This document shows positions 22,774 to 30,472 of a DNA stretch of 43,004 nt, piece by piece. Source of the stretch: JBBDRW01 sp040905265 (GTDB taxonomy: Bacteria; Bacteroidota; Rhodothermia; Balneolales; Balneolaceae); the NCBI GenBank assembly GCA_040905265.1, contig JBBDRW010000067.1:1-43004 (forward strand), given 5' to 3'. Below the pieces are notes generated by a model, which made no database searches, was not told where the DNA came from, and saw only the letters and a program-made list of their open reading frames with translations. Position numbers and translations under genes: made by a program. The stretch's first letter is position 1. Every line of letters starts with the position of its first letter.

Positions 22774-23616
22774 ATGAACAGTTACTACAGACAGAAGAGC
22801 GTACTCATTACCGGAGCAGCGAGCGGAATCGGAAAAAACCTGGCTGAAAAACTGTTCCAGCTGGGCAGCACTCTCTATCTGTGGGATATTCAGGAGGATC
22901 GGCTTCGGCAGATGAAAGAGAGCCAGTTTCATAACAGTGACAGGGTCCAGATCCAGAGGGTCGACCAGACGGACCCGGACGATCTGATCAACCGTTCCGG
23001 CAGGCATGTCCAATCGGGGGCGATACCCGACATCCTGATTCACTGCGCAGGGGTTGTCACAGGAAAGCTTTTTACGGATCACACAACCAGCGAGATCCGT
23101 ACCTCCATTCAGGTAAACCTTGAATCGATGATGCTCATAACCGCACAATTCCTGCCCGGTATGATCCAAAGGGGGAGCGGTGCCATCGTTCCAGTCGCAT
23201 CCGCATCGGGATATATCGGTAACCCGAAAATGAGCGTCTATGCCTCCACCAAATGGGGAGTGATCGGATGGGCCGAATCACTCCGGCTTGAGCTGGAGGA
23301 GACAGCACCCGGAATCCGTGTGACAACGATCATACCAGGGTATGTGGACACCGGGATGTTCCGGGGTGTCCGGCCGCCGCTCTTTGTCCCGCTGCTCAAA
23401 ACATCTGACCTGAGCGATCAGATACTTCAAGGTGTGAAAGCCGGAAAACGTACGGTTCAAGCACCTTTCATGGTACGTATAACCCCCATCCTCCGGGCTC
23501 TTCTCCCTGCCCGGCTCTTTGACTGGCTTGCCGGCTCCCTCTTTGGAGTCTACCGCTCTATGGATACATTCCAGGGGAGGAGCCGGAACGGACCTGAAAA
23601 CAGAGAGGGGAGTTGA
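22774..23616 (+). CDS. Short-chain dehydrogenase/reductase (SDR)
   Basis: From ATG 22774 the protein is 280 residues. It has the classical SDR nucleotide motif 'TGAASGIG' (13-20) and the catalytic residues S143, Y156 and K160 in 'YASTKWG', with NAG-like 'HCAGVV' near 90. The C-terminal part is longer than minimal SDRs and hydrophobic, as in membrane-associated SDRs acting on lipids or steroids. A start at 22720 exists but begins inside a family A repeat, so it was rejected. An aldehyde dehydrogenase begins four bases after its stop, so the pair could oxidise an alcohol to an acid in two steps (inference). Confidence 0.9.
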   Translation: MNSYYRQKSVLITGAASGIGKNLAEKLFQLGSTLYLWDIQEDRLRQMKESQFHNSDRVQIQRVDQTDPDDLINRSGRHVQSGAIPDILIHCAGVVTGKLFTDHTTSEIRTSIQVNLESMMLITAQFLPGMIQRGSGAIVPVASASGYIGNPKMSVYASTKWGVIGWAESLRLELEETAPGIRVTTIIPGYVDTGMFRGVRPPLFVPLLKTSDLSDQILQGVKAGKRTVQAPFMVRITPILRALLPARLFDWLAGSLFGVYRSMDTFQGRSRNGPENREGS

Positions 23617-23620
23617 CACC

Positions 23621-24991
23621 ATGGAGATCTCAGAACTGATACAGAAACAGCGCATCTTCTTCCAAAGCGGCAGAACGAGAGAGATCTCCTGGAGAAACGA
23701 GCAGCTGCAAACGCTCAAAACCATTCTCTCGGATCATCAGGATGATTTTGTTGATGCACTCCACGAAGATCTTCACAAACCTCCGTTTGAAACTCTCTCC
23801 GCTGAGATTCTGATGGTTCGCCAGGAGATCGACCTTCATCTGAAGAACCTGGACTCCTGGTGCAAACCGAAATCAGTTCGTGGGAACCTGTTCACGTTTC
23901 CTTCAGATAACGAAATCCGCAGAGCCCCTTTCGGGGTGAGCCTGATCATCGGCTCCTGGAACTACCCGGTCAATCTGATACTTCAGCCACTAGCCGGATC
24001 GATCAGCGGCGGAAACTGTACAATCCTCAAACCTTCGGAACTGGCGCCCGCAACCTCTTCGCTTCTCGCCGGGCTGCTCTCCAGATACTACCCGACAGAA
24101 TATATCGCTGTGGCTGAAGGGGGCGCCGATACAGCCAAGCGTCTGTTATCCGAACGGTTTGACAAAATTTTCTTCACAGGAAGTTTCAGGATCGGACAGA
24201 AAGTGATGGAACAGGCAGCCAAACACTGTACGCCCGTCACCCTGGAACTGGGGGGCAAATGCCCCGCCATTGTACATCGGGATGCAGATCCGGAAGTAGC
24301 AGCAAGGCGTATTCTATGGGGAAAATGCCTGAATGCAGGCCAGACCTGTATCGCGCCCGACTATCTGCTGATCCATGAATCCCTGGCTGATTCGTTTGTC
24401 AGATATGCCAATGATGTCATACGAGATTTTTTTGGAGAGCGGCCGGTTGATTCACCCGATTTCGCCCGAATTGTAAACCACGAACATTTCAACAGGATTT
24501 GTTCGCTAATGGATGGAACGAAAATTCTGGCCGGCGGAGAAACGGACCCACGGCAAAACTACATTGCACCCACCCTGATGTCACCGCCAGACTGGGACCA
24601 CCCGGTGATGAAAGAGGAGATTTTTGGGCCTCTGCTACCCATTCTAACCTATCAACAGATTGAAGAGGTACTTCCGAAGGTACAGCAAATGCCCTCGCCA
24701 CTTACACTCTATCTCTTTTCAAATGACTCAGAGTGGCTGTCAGGGCTGCAAGATCAGCTCAGATATGGCTCATGCTGTATCAATGACGTTATGCTCAATT
24801 TCTCCAACCTTCATCTCCCCTTTGGCGGAACCGGCGAGAGCGGATTCGGAGTCTATCACGGCAAAGAGAGCTTCGAAGCCTTTACCCGCCCCTGTGGCAT
24901 CATGACCCGGAAAAAGTGGCCGGCCATCACACTTCGATACCCGCCCTACCGGAAGAAACTGACACTGTTGAAGCGGCTTCTCTTGCGATAA
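23621..24991 (+). CDS. Aldehyde dehydrogenase, class-3/fatty-aldehyde type
   Basis: From ATG 23621 the protein is 456 residues. It shows the short N-terminus of class 3 enzymes, 'SWNYPVNLIL', 'KPSELAPATS', 'FFTGSFRIG', the general base E209 in 'LELGGKCPA' and nucleophile C243 in 'NAGQTCIAPDY'. 'NDVMLNFSNLHLPFGGTGESG' closes the site, and a basic hydrophobic tail may touch the membrane. Such enzymes oxidise medium- or long-chain aldehydes with NAD(P). The SDR gene ends four bases upstream. The frame opens further upstream within that gene, but the family start and the SDR stop support this ATG. Confidence 0.92.
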   Translation: MEISELIQKQRIFFQSGRTREISWRNEQLQTLKTILSDHQDDFVDALHEDLHKPPFETLSAEILMVRQEIDLHLKNLDSWCKPKSVRGNLFTFPSDNEIRRAPFGVSLIIGSWNYPVNLILQPLAGSISGGNCTILKPSELAPATSSLLAGLLSRYYPTEYIAVAEGGADTAKRLLSERFDKIFFTGSFRIGQKVMEQAAKHCTPVTLELGGKCPAIVHRDADPEVAARRILWGKCLNAGQTCIAPDYLLIHESLADSFVRYANDVIRDFFGERPVDSPDFARIVNHEHFNRICSLMDGTKILAGGETDPRQNYIAPTLMSPPDWDHPVMKEEIFGPLLPILTYQQIEEVLPKVQQMPSPLTLYLFSNDSEWLSGLQDQLRYGSCCINDVMLNFSNLHLPFGGTGESGFGVYHGKESFEAFTRPCGIMTRKKWPAITLRYPPYRKKLTLLKRLLLR

Positions 24992-25024
24992 ACCGGTGCT
25001 ACATGTTTTCTCATGAAAGAATCC

Positions 25025-25417
25025 CTAAGCCGGAATTCGAAATGCTTCGGATGCTGCCTGTTGCAGAGGAGCCTCAAGTTGTTGTGCGGTGACCGGTTTG
25101 ACCAGGTAATCTACGAAGCCGACTTTTCTTGCCCGTTCGTAGTTGAATTTATCAGAATTACCGGAGAGAAAAATAACCGGAACCGACGAATGTTTTCGTA
25201 ACCTCTTGATTGTCTCAACTCCATCCATCTCCCCTTTCAGTGAAATATCTACAACCAGGATATCCGGATCCAGTTCATCAATCATTTTCAAAGCGTCTTC
25301 ACCGGTCGTTGCATTTCCGGCGACCTCGTACCCAAGCCTCTCAATCAGCCTCTCTTCAACCAAAGCGAGCAGCTTGTCGTCCTCAACGATCAATACCTTC
25401 TTTTTGAAATTTTCCAT
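25025..25417 (-). CDS. Single-domain response regulator
   Basis: The 130-residue protein is a receiver domain only. It has 'LIVEDDKL' (two acidic pocket residues), the phospho-acceptor Asp in 'ILVVDISLKGEMDG', Ser/Thr in 'IFLSGNSDK' and Lys in 'YLVKPVTAQQL'. No output domain is present, so it must signal through protein partners or a phosphorelay. A strong ribosome-binding site (GGAGG, seven bases before ATG) is visible. It is divergent from the catabolic cluster across a 303-base AT-rich spacer and could take part in its control, but no histidine kinase is nearby. Confidence 0.9.
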   Translation of the reverse strand: MENFKKKVLIVEDDKLLALVEERLIERLGYEVAGNATTGEDALKMIDELDPDILVVDISLKGEMDGVETIKRLRKHSSVPVIFLSGNSDKFNYERARKVGFVDYLVKPVTAQQLEAPLQQAASEAFRIPA

Positions 25418-25720
25418 GTTCTTCCTCCAACTTGTTATTCCCTCGCAACCCGGTCTGCATAACTTGCAAATAATATATTAAAATTTTCTAATATTAAAAA
25501 ATTTTAATGTTGTAAAATGTACAGCAATACCCCATGACCCAGTTGCCCGTTATCTTTTATATCGGCAGGATTCAAAATTTCTTAAGTTGAATTACAGATA
25601 AATTGTTCCGTACTTCATTCAGATTGAACACAGGCTTACCAACTACCGGTTTCACCTGGATGGATGAAACGGGGACGGATACAAGCTCTTCAATTTGAAG
25701 AAAAACAGAGAATAACGACT
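25418..25720. other. AT-rich divergent spacer before the catabolic cluster
   Basis: These 303 bases carry no gene. The stretch at about 25465-25530 is far more AT-rich than the surroundings and contains an 11-bp inverted repeat. The distal part reads into an extension of the FAD oxidase frame (25664) that lacks family similarity. Confidence 0.6.
25477..25508. promoter_or_regulatory. AT-rich inverted repeat between the response regulator and the FAD oxidase
   Basis: ATTAAAATTTT at 25477-25487 is exactly complementary to AAAATTTTAAT at 25498-25508, with a 10-base spacer. It sits in the most AT-rich part of the divergent spacer, where promoters and a shared operator would be expected. Low-complexity AT sequence makes chance pairing more likely than for GC-rich arms. 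Confidence 0.4.
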
Positions 25721-27193
25721 ATGACAACACCTCCTGATGGGAATCCTGACAGCAACCGCTACTCACCGGATCAGTTCCACTATGAGATGATCCGGAGTGA
25801 ACTGGAAGAGGTTGTAGGGCAGGATCATATCTCCACCAGAGACGCCGACAAGAAGATCTATTCCTGCGACTGGTCCTGGATGCCGCAAATGTGGCTGGAC
25901 CGCGGCCAGCCGCTCCGAACACCGGATTTTATCGTTCACCCCGGAACACCGGAAGAGATCTCGGCCATCCTGAAAATTGCCAACACCTACAAAATACCGG
26001 CCATCCCGTGGGGTGGCGGTTCCGGAACGCAGGGCGGAACCCTTCCGATCCTGGGTGGAATCATGATCGATGTAAAACGGATGAACCGGCTGATCGAAAT
26101 CGACGAACAGTCCATGACGGTAACCGCTGAAGCCGGCATTAACGGCTCGGAGCTGGAGATGCGCCTGAACGAGAAAGGGTTGACACTCCCTCACTACCCC
26201 GCATCCGCCAACTGTGCGACACTGGGTGGATATCTGGCTCCCAGGGGTACCGGAACAATCAGTACCAAATATGGCAAGTCGGAGGACCTTGTACTCAGCA
26301 TGGAAGTTGTCTTGCCCGACGGATCGATCATCGAGACGCCCCCTGTTCCCGACCACGCTTCCGGACCGGACTTTATGGGACTTTTTCTCGGATCCGAGGG
26401 GGTATTCGGAGTGATCAGCAAAGCGACCATGCAGATCGACTACCTGCCTGAAACGAGACTGTTTCGGGCCATCCTCTTTGACGATCTCACCAAAGCGATT
26501 GAAGCGGGACGGCGGCTGATGGTGCGACGGCTTGCCCCAACCGTTATCCGCCTCTACGACCCGAGCTCCACTGCATCCAGAGTCAAAGAGATTCTCGGTT
26601 ATGAACTGGAAGGGGCATATATGGTGGTCGGTTTTGACGGAGATGCCGATATCGCAGCCCTCCAGGAGAAGAAAGCAATGGAAATTTTCGACGAGCTGGA
26701 CGGGAAAGATCTCGGCAGGGAACCGGGTGAAAAGTGGTGGAACCACCGTTACGATTTTTATTACCCTCCGAGAAACCTGAAACTGCCATGGATGTACGGC
26801 ACAGCTGATACTGTTACCACATTCAAACATATCGAAACGGTCTACTACGCACAGAAGCGAGCTGTTGAGGAGACCTATGCAGACTGGAACGTACGCTACA
26901 TCGGCCACTTTTCACACTGGTTCCACTGGGGGGCTGCCATGTATACCCGGTTTATTATTGAGAATCCGCCAGAGGATGCCAGGGAGGCCCTCCGGCTGCA
27001 TAACCGGGTCTGGAACAGTGCGGTTACCGCTTCCCTGGAAAACGGGGGGACGATTAACGAACATCATGGGGTCGGCCTGAAACTTGGCCGCTATATGCGC
27101 CGGCAATACAAAGAGGCGTTCCCGCTGCTGGAGAAGATCAAACACACGATCGATCCCAACGGTATTATGAACCCCGGCAAGGTAGGATTTTAA
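25721..27193 (+). CDS. FAD-linked oxidase, GlcD/alkyl-DHAP-synthase-like
   Basis: From ATG 25721 the protein is 490 residues, with the VAO-type FAD_binding_4 domain ('VHPGTPEEISAI', 'IPWGGGSGTQGG', 'DVKRMNRL'). The FAD-oxidase C-terminal domain has 'INEHHGVGLKLGRYM' and ends in 'IDPNGIMNPGKVGF'. The middle section ('HFSHWFHWGAAMY') resembles alkyl-dihydroxyacetone-phosphate synthase more than lactate dehydrogenase, while EHHG instead of HHHG is closer to D-2-hydroxyacid oxidases. It should oxidise an alcohol or hydroxyacid and pass electrons to the Fe-S protein encoded 20 bases downstream. The substrate is unknown. Confidence 0.88.
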   Translation: MTTPPDGNPDSNRYSPDQFHYEMIRSELEEVVGQDHISTRDADKKIYSCDWSWMPQMWLDRGQPLRTPDFIVHPGTPEEISAILKIANTYKIPAIPWGGGSGTQGGTLPILGGIMIDVKRMNRLIEIDEQSMTVTAEAGINGSELEMRLNEKGLTLPHYPASANCATLGGYLAPRGTGTISTKYGKSEDLVLSMEVVLPDGSIIETPPVPDHASGPDFMGLFLGSEGVFGVISKATMQIDYLPETRLFRAILFDDLTKAIEAGRRLMVRRLAPTVIRLYDPSSTASRVKEILGYELEGAYMVVGFDGDADIAALQEKKAMEIFDELDGKDLGREPGEKWWNHRYDFYYPPRNLKLPWMYGTADTVTTFKHIETVYYAQKRAVEETYADWNVRYIGHFSHWFHWGAAMYTRFIIENPPEDAREALRLHNRVWNSAVTASLENGGTINEHHGVGLKLGRYMRRQYKEAFPLLEKIKHTIDPNGIMNPGKVGF

Positions 27194-27213
27194 TAATCAG
27201 AACACCGCAACCT

Positions 27214-28308
27214 ATGTCTTCAAACTCCATTCTTGATACAACAGAAAACTGCAGGCACTGCCTGATGTGCAGACACCTCTGCCCTGTTGGAAATATAACC
27301 CACAACGAAACACTGACGCCGCACGGATGGGGCCAGCTGATTGCCATGGAGCGAAGAGGCCTGCTTGAATGGGATAGCGGCACCATCGATGCACTGTACC
27401 AATGTGCAGATTGCGGCAATTGCGAGTCACACTGTGTGACCGACCAGCCCTTGCCGGATGCCATCGCTGAAGCGCGAACCCGGCTGGCTTCTGCAGGGAC
27501 AGCTCCCGAATCTGTGCTGGCTGTTGCCCGAAAGCTGGACTCTTCATCCAGCCTCTACAACGGAGATTCGGTACAGCTACCGACCAGCTCCGGAGAGTAT
27601 GCACTGTTTGCCGGAGATGAAGCAGATCACTTTTCGCCGGGCAGCCTGGAAGCGGCTGTCAAACTGCTGAATGGAGCCGGGATTGAACCGATCCTCATCG
27701 GGAGAGGAAGAAACGACGGCCTGATCCCGAGTGGCCTGGGACTCCGCCCACAGGCAAAAAAATTGGCAGACGCAACCGTAAAAGATCTCTCGGCCACCGG
27801 CGCCCGCCACCTGTTAACCCTCTCTGCAGGTTCCTGGTTTTCGTTCAGCCGGATCTACCCGGAGCGGCTCGAAACTCCACTCGGAAACGGGGTCACCGTG
27901 ACCGAAGTACTGGCCCTCCTGCACGAGAAGTGCGAAGCCGGTGAACTTGCCCTGAAGAAATCGAAGCTTGATAAACCATTCGCCTATATCGATCCGGTTC
28001 ATTCCGTCCGAGCCGAAAACCGGTTTGGCACCGCCAGATCCGTGATCGACCGGGCTTTTGAGGGGAACCGTGTGGAGCTGTTCTGGAGAAAGGAGCGGTC
28101 GGGGGCAAACGGCCACACCGGGCTTCAGTTTACCCATCCGGAACTTGCTTCCAAACTGACCCGGGCCAGGCTGCAAGATGCAAAAGAGGCCGGAGCGGAG
28201 ATTCTCTTCTGCGACGACCCTGGAACCGTTGGACATCTGAAAGCGGAAGCTTCCGGGTTTGGACTGGACGTCCGCTGCCTCTATCAGGCACTCGCCGGCC
28301 AGCTGTAA
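27214..28308 (+). CDS. GlcF-like 4Fe-4S protein with degenerate CCG domain
   Basis: The 364-residue protein has two ferredoxin-type cysteine sets: C13, C16, C19, C23 in 'CRHCLMCRHLCPVG' and C64, C67, C70, C74 in 'CADCGNCESHC'. The rest resembles the paired CCG domains of GlcF/HdrB/LutA proteins ('YIDPVHSVRAEN', 'SGANGHTG', 'LFCDDPGTVGHL'), but the cysteines expected at DPCH and CCG and the second half of CPxC are replaced. It probably transfers electrons from the preceding FAD oxidase using two [4Fe-4S] clusters but cannot build the usual CCG cluster. It is the second gene of the cluster. Confidence 0.83.
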   Translation: MSSNSILDTTENCRHCLMCRHLCPVGNITHNETLTPHGWGQLIAMERRGLLEWDSGTIDALYQCADCGNCESHCVTDQPLPDAIAEARTRLASAGTAPESVLAVARKLDSSSSLYNGDSVQLPTSSGEYALFAGDEADHFSPGSLEAAVKLLNGAGIEPILIGRGRNDGLIPSGLGLRPQAKKLADATVKDLSATGARHLLTLSAGSWFSFSRIYPERLETPLGNGVTVTEVLALLHEKCEAGELALKKSKLDKPFAYIDPVHSVRAENRFGTARSVIDRAFEGNRVELFWRKERSGANGHTGLQFTHPELASKLTRARLQDAKEAGAEILFCDDPGTVGHLKAEASGFGLDVRCLYQALAGQL

Positions 28309-28367
28309 GAGACAACTTCCAATACAATTTCAATCAAACATCCTGAAACAAACCACGAGGTAAACCC

Positions 28368-29300
28368 ATGACATACGAGAATGAACGAGGAGCCAGTGAG
28401 AAAGATCTGGAACCGATCACGACCGGTGACGAAGAGTTCAGAAAGAAATTTCTCTCCTGGCAGATGGCGCATCTGACTGTAACCGATATCAAGGAGTATC
28501 TGAAAGAGAAAGATACGGTACTGGTCCCGATAGCAAGTACGGAGCAGCACGGGCCGCACCTTCCGCTCTGGACAGATACCGTAACCGCACTGGAGATCTC
28601 TCACCGGGTTGCCCACAAAATCGGGGTACTCTACTCTCCCGCCATCTGGACCGGGTACTCCCCCCAGCACATGCACGAGCCGGGACAGGGTCGCGGAACC
28701 ATCACCGTTCGAAGCAGCACCCTCCTGAACCTGATATATGATGTGGCAAAGAGCCTCATTCACCACGGGTTCAACCGCATCATTTTCATCAATGGGCACG
28801 GCTCCAACATCAAGGTGGTTGACCCTATTCTTCGCAAACTCCGATACGAGACCGGGGCGCTGATCAGCTTTGTAAAACCCTACATGGAGAACTACACCGG
28901 GCTGATGAAAGGGCTGCTGGACAATCCGCCGGAAGAGACGCCGGGCTGGCACGCATCGGAGCTGGAGACCTCCCAGGATCTTGCCTGGAACGAAAAATAT
29001 GTCCGTATGGACCGGGCGGAGTTTACAAAAGCACACATTCCGGAGTTTCTGCCGAAATCTTTCGCCAAAAAAGACGGGATGCCTGATGTCGAATTCGACG
29101 GATACAAATATTTCAACTTTCCGATGGACCACCACGAATTCATTGAGAGTGGTGTGATCGGAAACCCGACCCGCGCGACCAAAGAGAAGGGAGAAGAGGC
29201 GTTCCGCCGATACTCCGACCACGTTGCCAGAGGGATCCTGGAACTGATGAAGCAGCCGGTTGAGGTAAAGAACCGGGAGTTCGTCGACCGTGCGTTCTAA
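28368..29300 (+). CDS. Creatininase-family amidohydrolase
   Basis: The 310-residue protein carries the creatininase metal motifs: E59, H61 and D70 in 'STEQHGPHLPLWTD', 'FINGHGSN', and 'HASELETS', where most members have HAGE. The family includes creatininase, MftE peptidase and ArfB formamide hydrolase, so it cleaves a C-N bond in a small cyclic amide, formamide or peptide. It starts with a good ribosome-binding site (GAGGT). It lies 59 bases after the Fe-S gene. In this cluster it may hydrolyse a lactam or amide made or consumed by the oxidase, which is inference. Confidence 0.88.
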   Translation: MTYENERGASEKDLEPITTGDEEFRKKFLSWQMAHLTVTDIKEYLKEKDTVLVPIASTEQHGPHLPLWTDTVTALEISHRVAHKIGVLYSPAIWTGYSPQHMHEPGQGRGTITVRSSTLLNLIYDVAKSLIHHGFNRIIFINGHGSNIKVVDPILRKLRYETGALISFVKPYMENYTGLMKGLLDNPPEETPGWHASELETSQDLAWNEKYVRMDRAEFTKAHIPEFLPKSFAKKDGMPDVEFDGYKYFNFPMDHHEFIESGVIGNPTRATKEKGEEAFRRYSDHVARGILELMKQPVEVKNREFVDRAF

Positions 29301-29342
29301 ACCGGCAGGCAGCAGAACACCGGCAGGGCTGGCGCAGGAAAA

Positions 29343-29373
29343 TTGACACGGCCGGGCCGGCTCCGGTTATACT
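29343..29373 (+). promoter_or_regulatory. Candidate promoter before the isomerase-like gene
   Basis: TTGACA at 29343-29348 and TATACT at 29368-29373, 19 bases apart, resemble -35 and -10 hexamers. It lies about 170 bases before the isomerase start, inside the 242-base gap after the creatininase gene. Spacing is long for sigma-70, and organisms of this group often use other promoter sequences, so this is only a candidate for an internal promoter splitting the cluster. Confidence 0.35.
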
Positions 29374-29542
29374 CCGAAGCCAGAAAACACGTTTTTCCAA
29401 TCAGGGAAGCGCTTTTTTAACCGGTTTCCCTGCACTGACACGACAATACACGGCCGTCATGCACTCCGCATCGTACAGGCTTGAGAAAAGCCGCGACGAA
29501 CAGAGCAGCATACAGAGTCGGCCCTAACCATAAAAAGAAAAG

Positions 29543-30439
29543 GTGAACCCCTTGCACTTATCAATGCACAACTGGATGCGGTCGGAACCGATCGAGGTTA
29601 CCGTCCGGAGACTGGCCAAATATGGATACAAAAGTATAGAAATCAGTGGCGAACCGGAACAGTACAACACCACAGAGATACGAAAAACCCTGAAAGAACA
29701 CGGGATTCGCTGCTGGGGTTCTGTAACTCTGATGCTGGGCGATCGCAACCTCCTTCACAAGGAGGAGAAACATCGTGAAACATCGGTTCAGTATGTAAAG
29801 GACTGTATCACGATGGTCAAGGAGCTGGACGGCTCCGAAATCTCGGTAGTACCGAGCACCGTAGGAAAAATAGAACCGAGCGCAACACCGGAAGAGGAGT
29901 GGCAGTGGGCCGTGGAGAGCATGAAACAGATCTACGACCATTCGCAAAAGGAGGGAATCCGGATCGGAATCGAACCGTTGAACCGCTTTGAGACCTACTT
30001 TATCAACCGGGGAGCGCAAGCCCTGGCGCTGGCCGAAGAGACCGGCCCCGACTGCGGTGTCTGTCTCGACACCTTCCATATGAACATCGAAGAGGCTGAC
30101 CCCTTCCAGGCGATTCTGGAAGTCGGAGACAAACTCGTGGATTTTCATGTCTGCGACTCTAACCGGATGGCGTGTGGAATGGGCCAGATCGACTGGCTCA
30201 AGATGATGGGAACCCTTCGAACTGTACACTATGACGGTGCGGTCACCATCGAGTTTGTGTCGCCGGTCGACCGGACTCCTGCCAACCTCTGGCCCGATGC
30301 GATCGAGACCAACCCTGTCGACATCACGCCGGAACAGAAGAAATTTATCGAAGATCACGGAAGCAGCCTTCTCAGTGAATCCTACTACAACAGAATGGTC
30401 AAGCAGTGTTCAGAAGTTCTGCTCCCGCTGATCCAATAA
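29543..30439 (+). CDS. Sugar (phosphate) isomerase/epimerase-like TIM barrel
   Basis: The 298-residue protein belongs to the xylose-isomerase-like TIM barrel group. The metal and catalytic residues typical of D-tagatose/D-psicose 3-epimerase and hydroxypyruvate isomerase are visible: Glu in 'GIEPLNRFETY', Asp and His in 'LDTFHMNIEE', His in 'DFHVCDSNR' and Glu in 'VTIEFVSP'. It should interconvert a ketose or related hydroxyketone with a divalent metal. The chosen start is GTG 29543, with a purine-rich AAGAAAAG just before it. It is fourth in the catabolic cluster, after the creatininase-family gene. Confidence 0.87.
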   Translation: MNPLHLSMHNWMRSEPIEVTVRRLAKYGYKSIEISGEPEQYNTTEIRKTLKEHGIRCWGSVTLMLGDRNLLHKEEKHRETSVQYVKDCITMVKELDGSEISVVPSTVGKIEPSATPEEEWQWAVESMKQIYDHSQKEGIRIGIEPLNRFETYFINRGAQALALAEETGPDCGVCLDTFHMNIEEADPFQAILEVGDKLVDFHVCDSNRMACGMGQIDWLKMMGTLRTVHYDGAVTIEFVSPVDRTPANLWPDAIETNPVDITPEQKKFIEDHGSSLLSESYYNRMVKQCSEVLLPLIQ

Positions 30440-30472
30440 CCCGGCAACCTCAATCTGTTAACCGTCAGATCC

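Noticed and set aside
25763..26908. A 381-codon open frame antisense to the FAD oxidase gene
   Set aside because: The plus-strand FAD-oxidase motifs cover the same stretch and the antisense product is unrecognisable.
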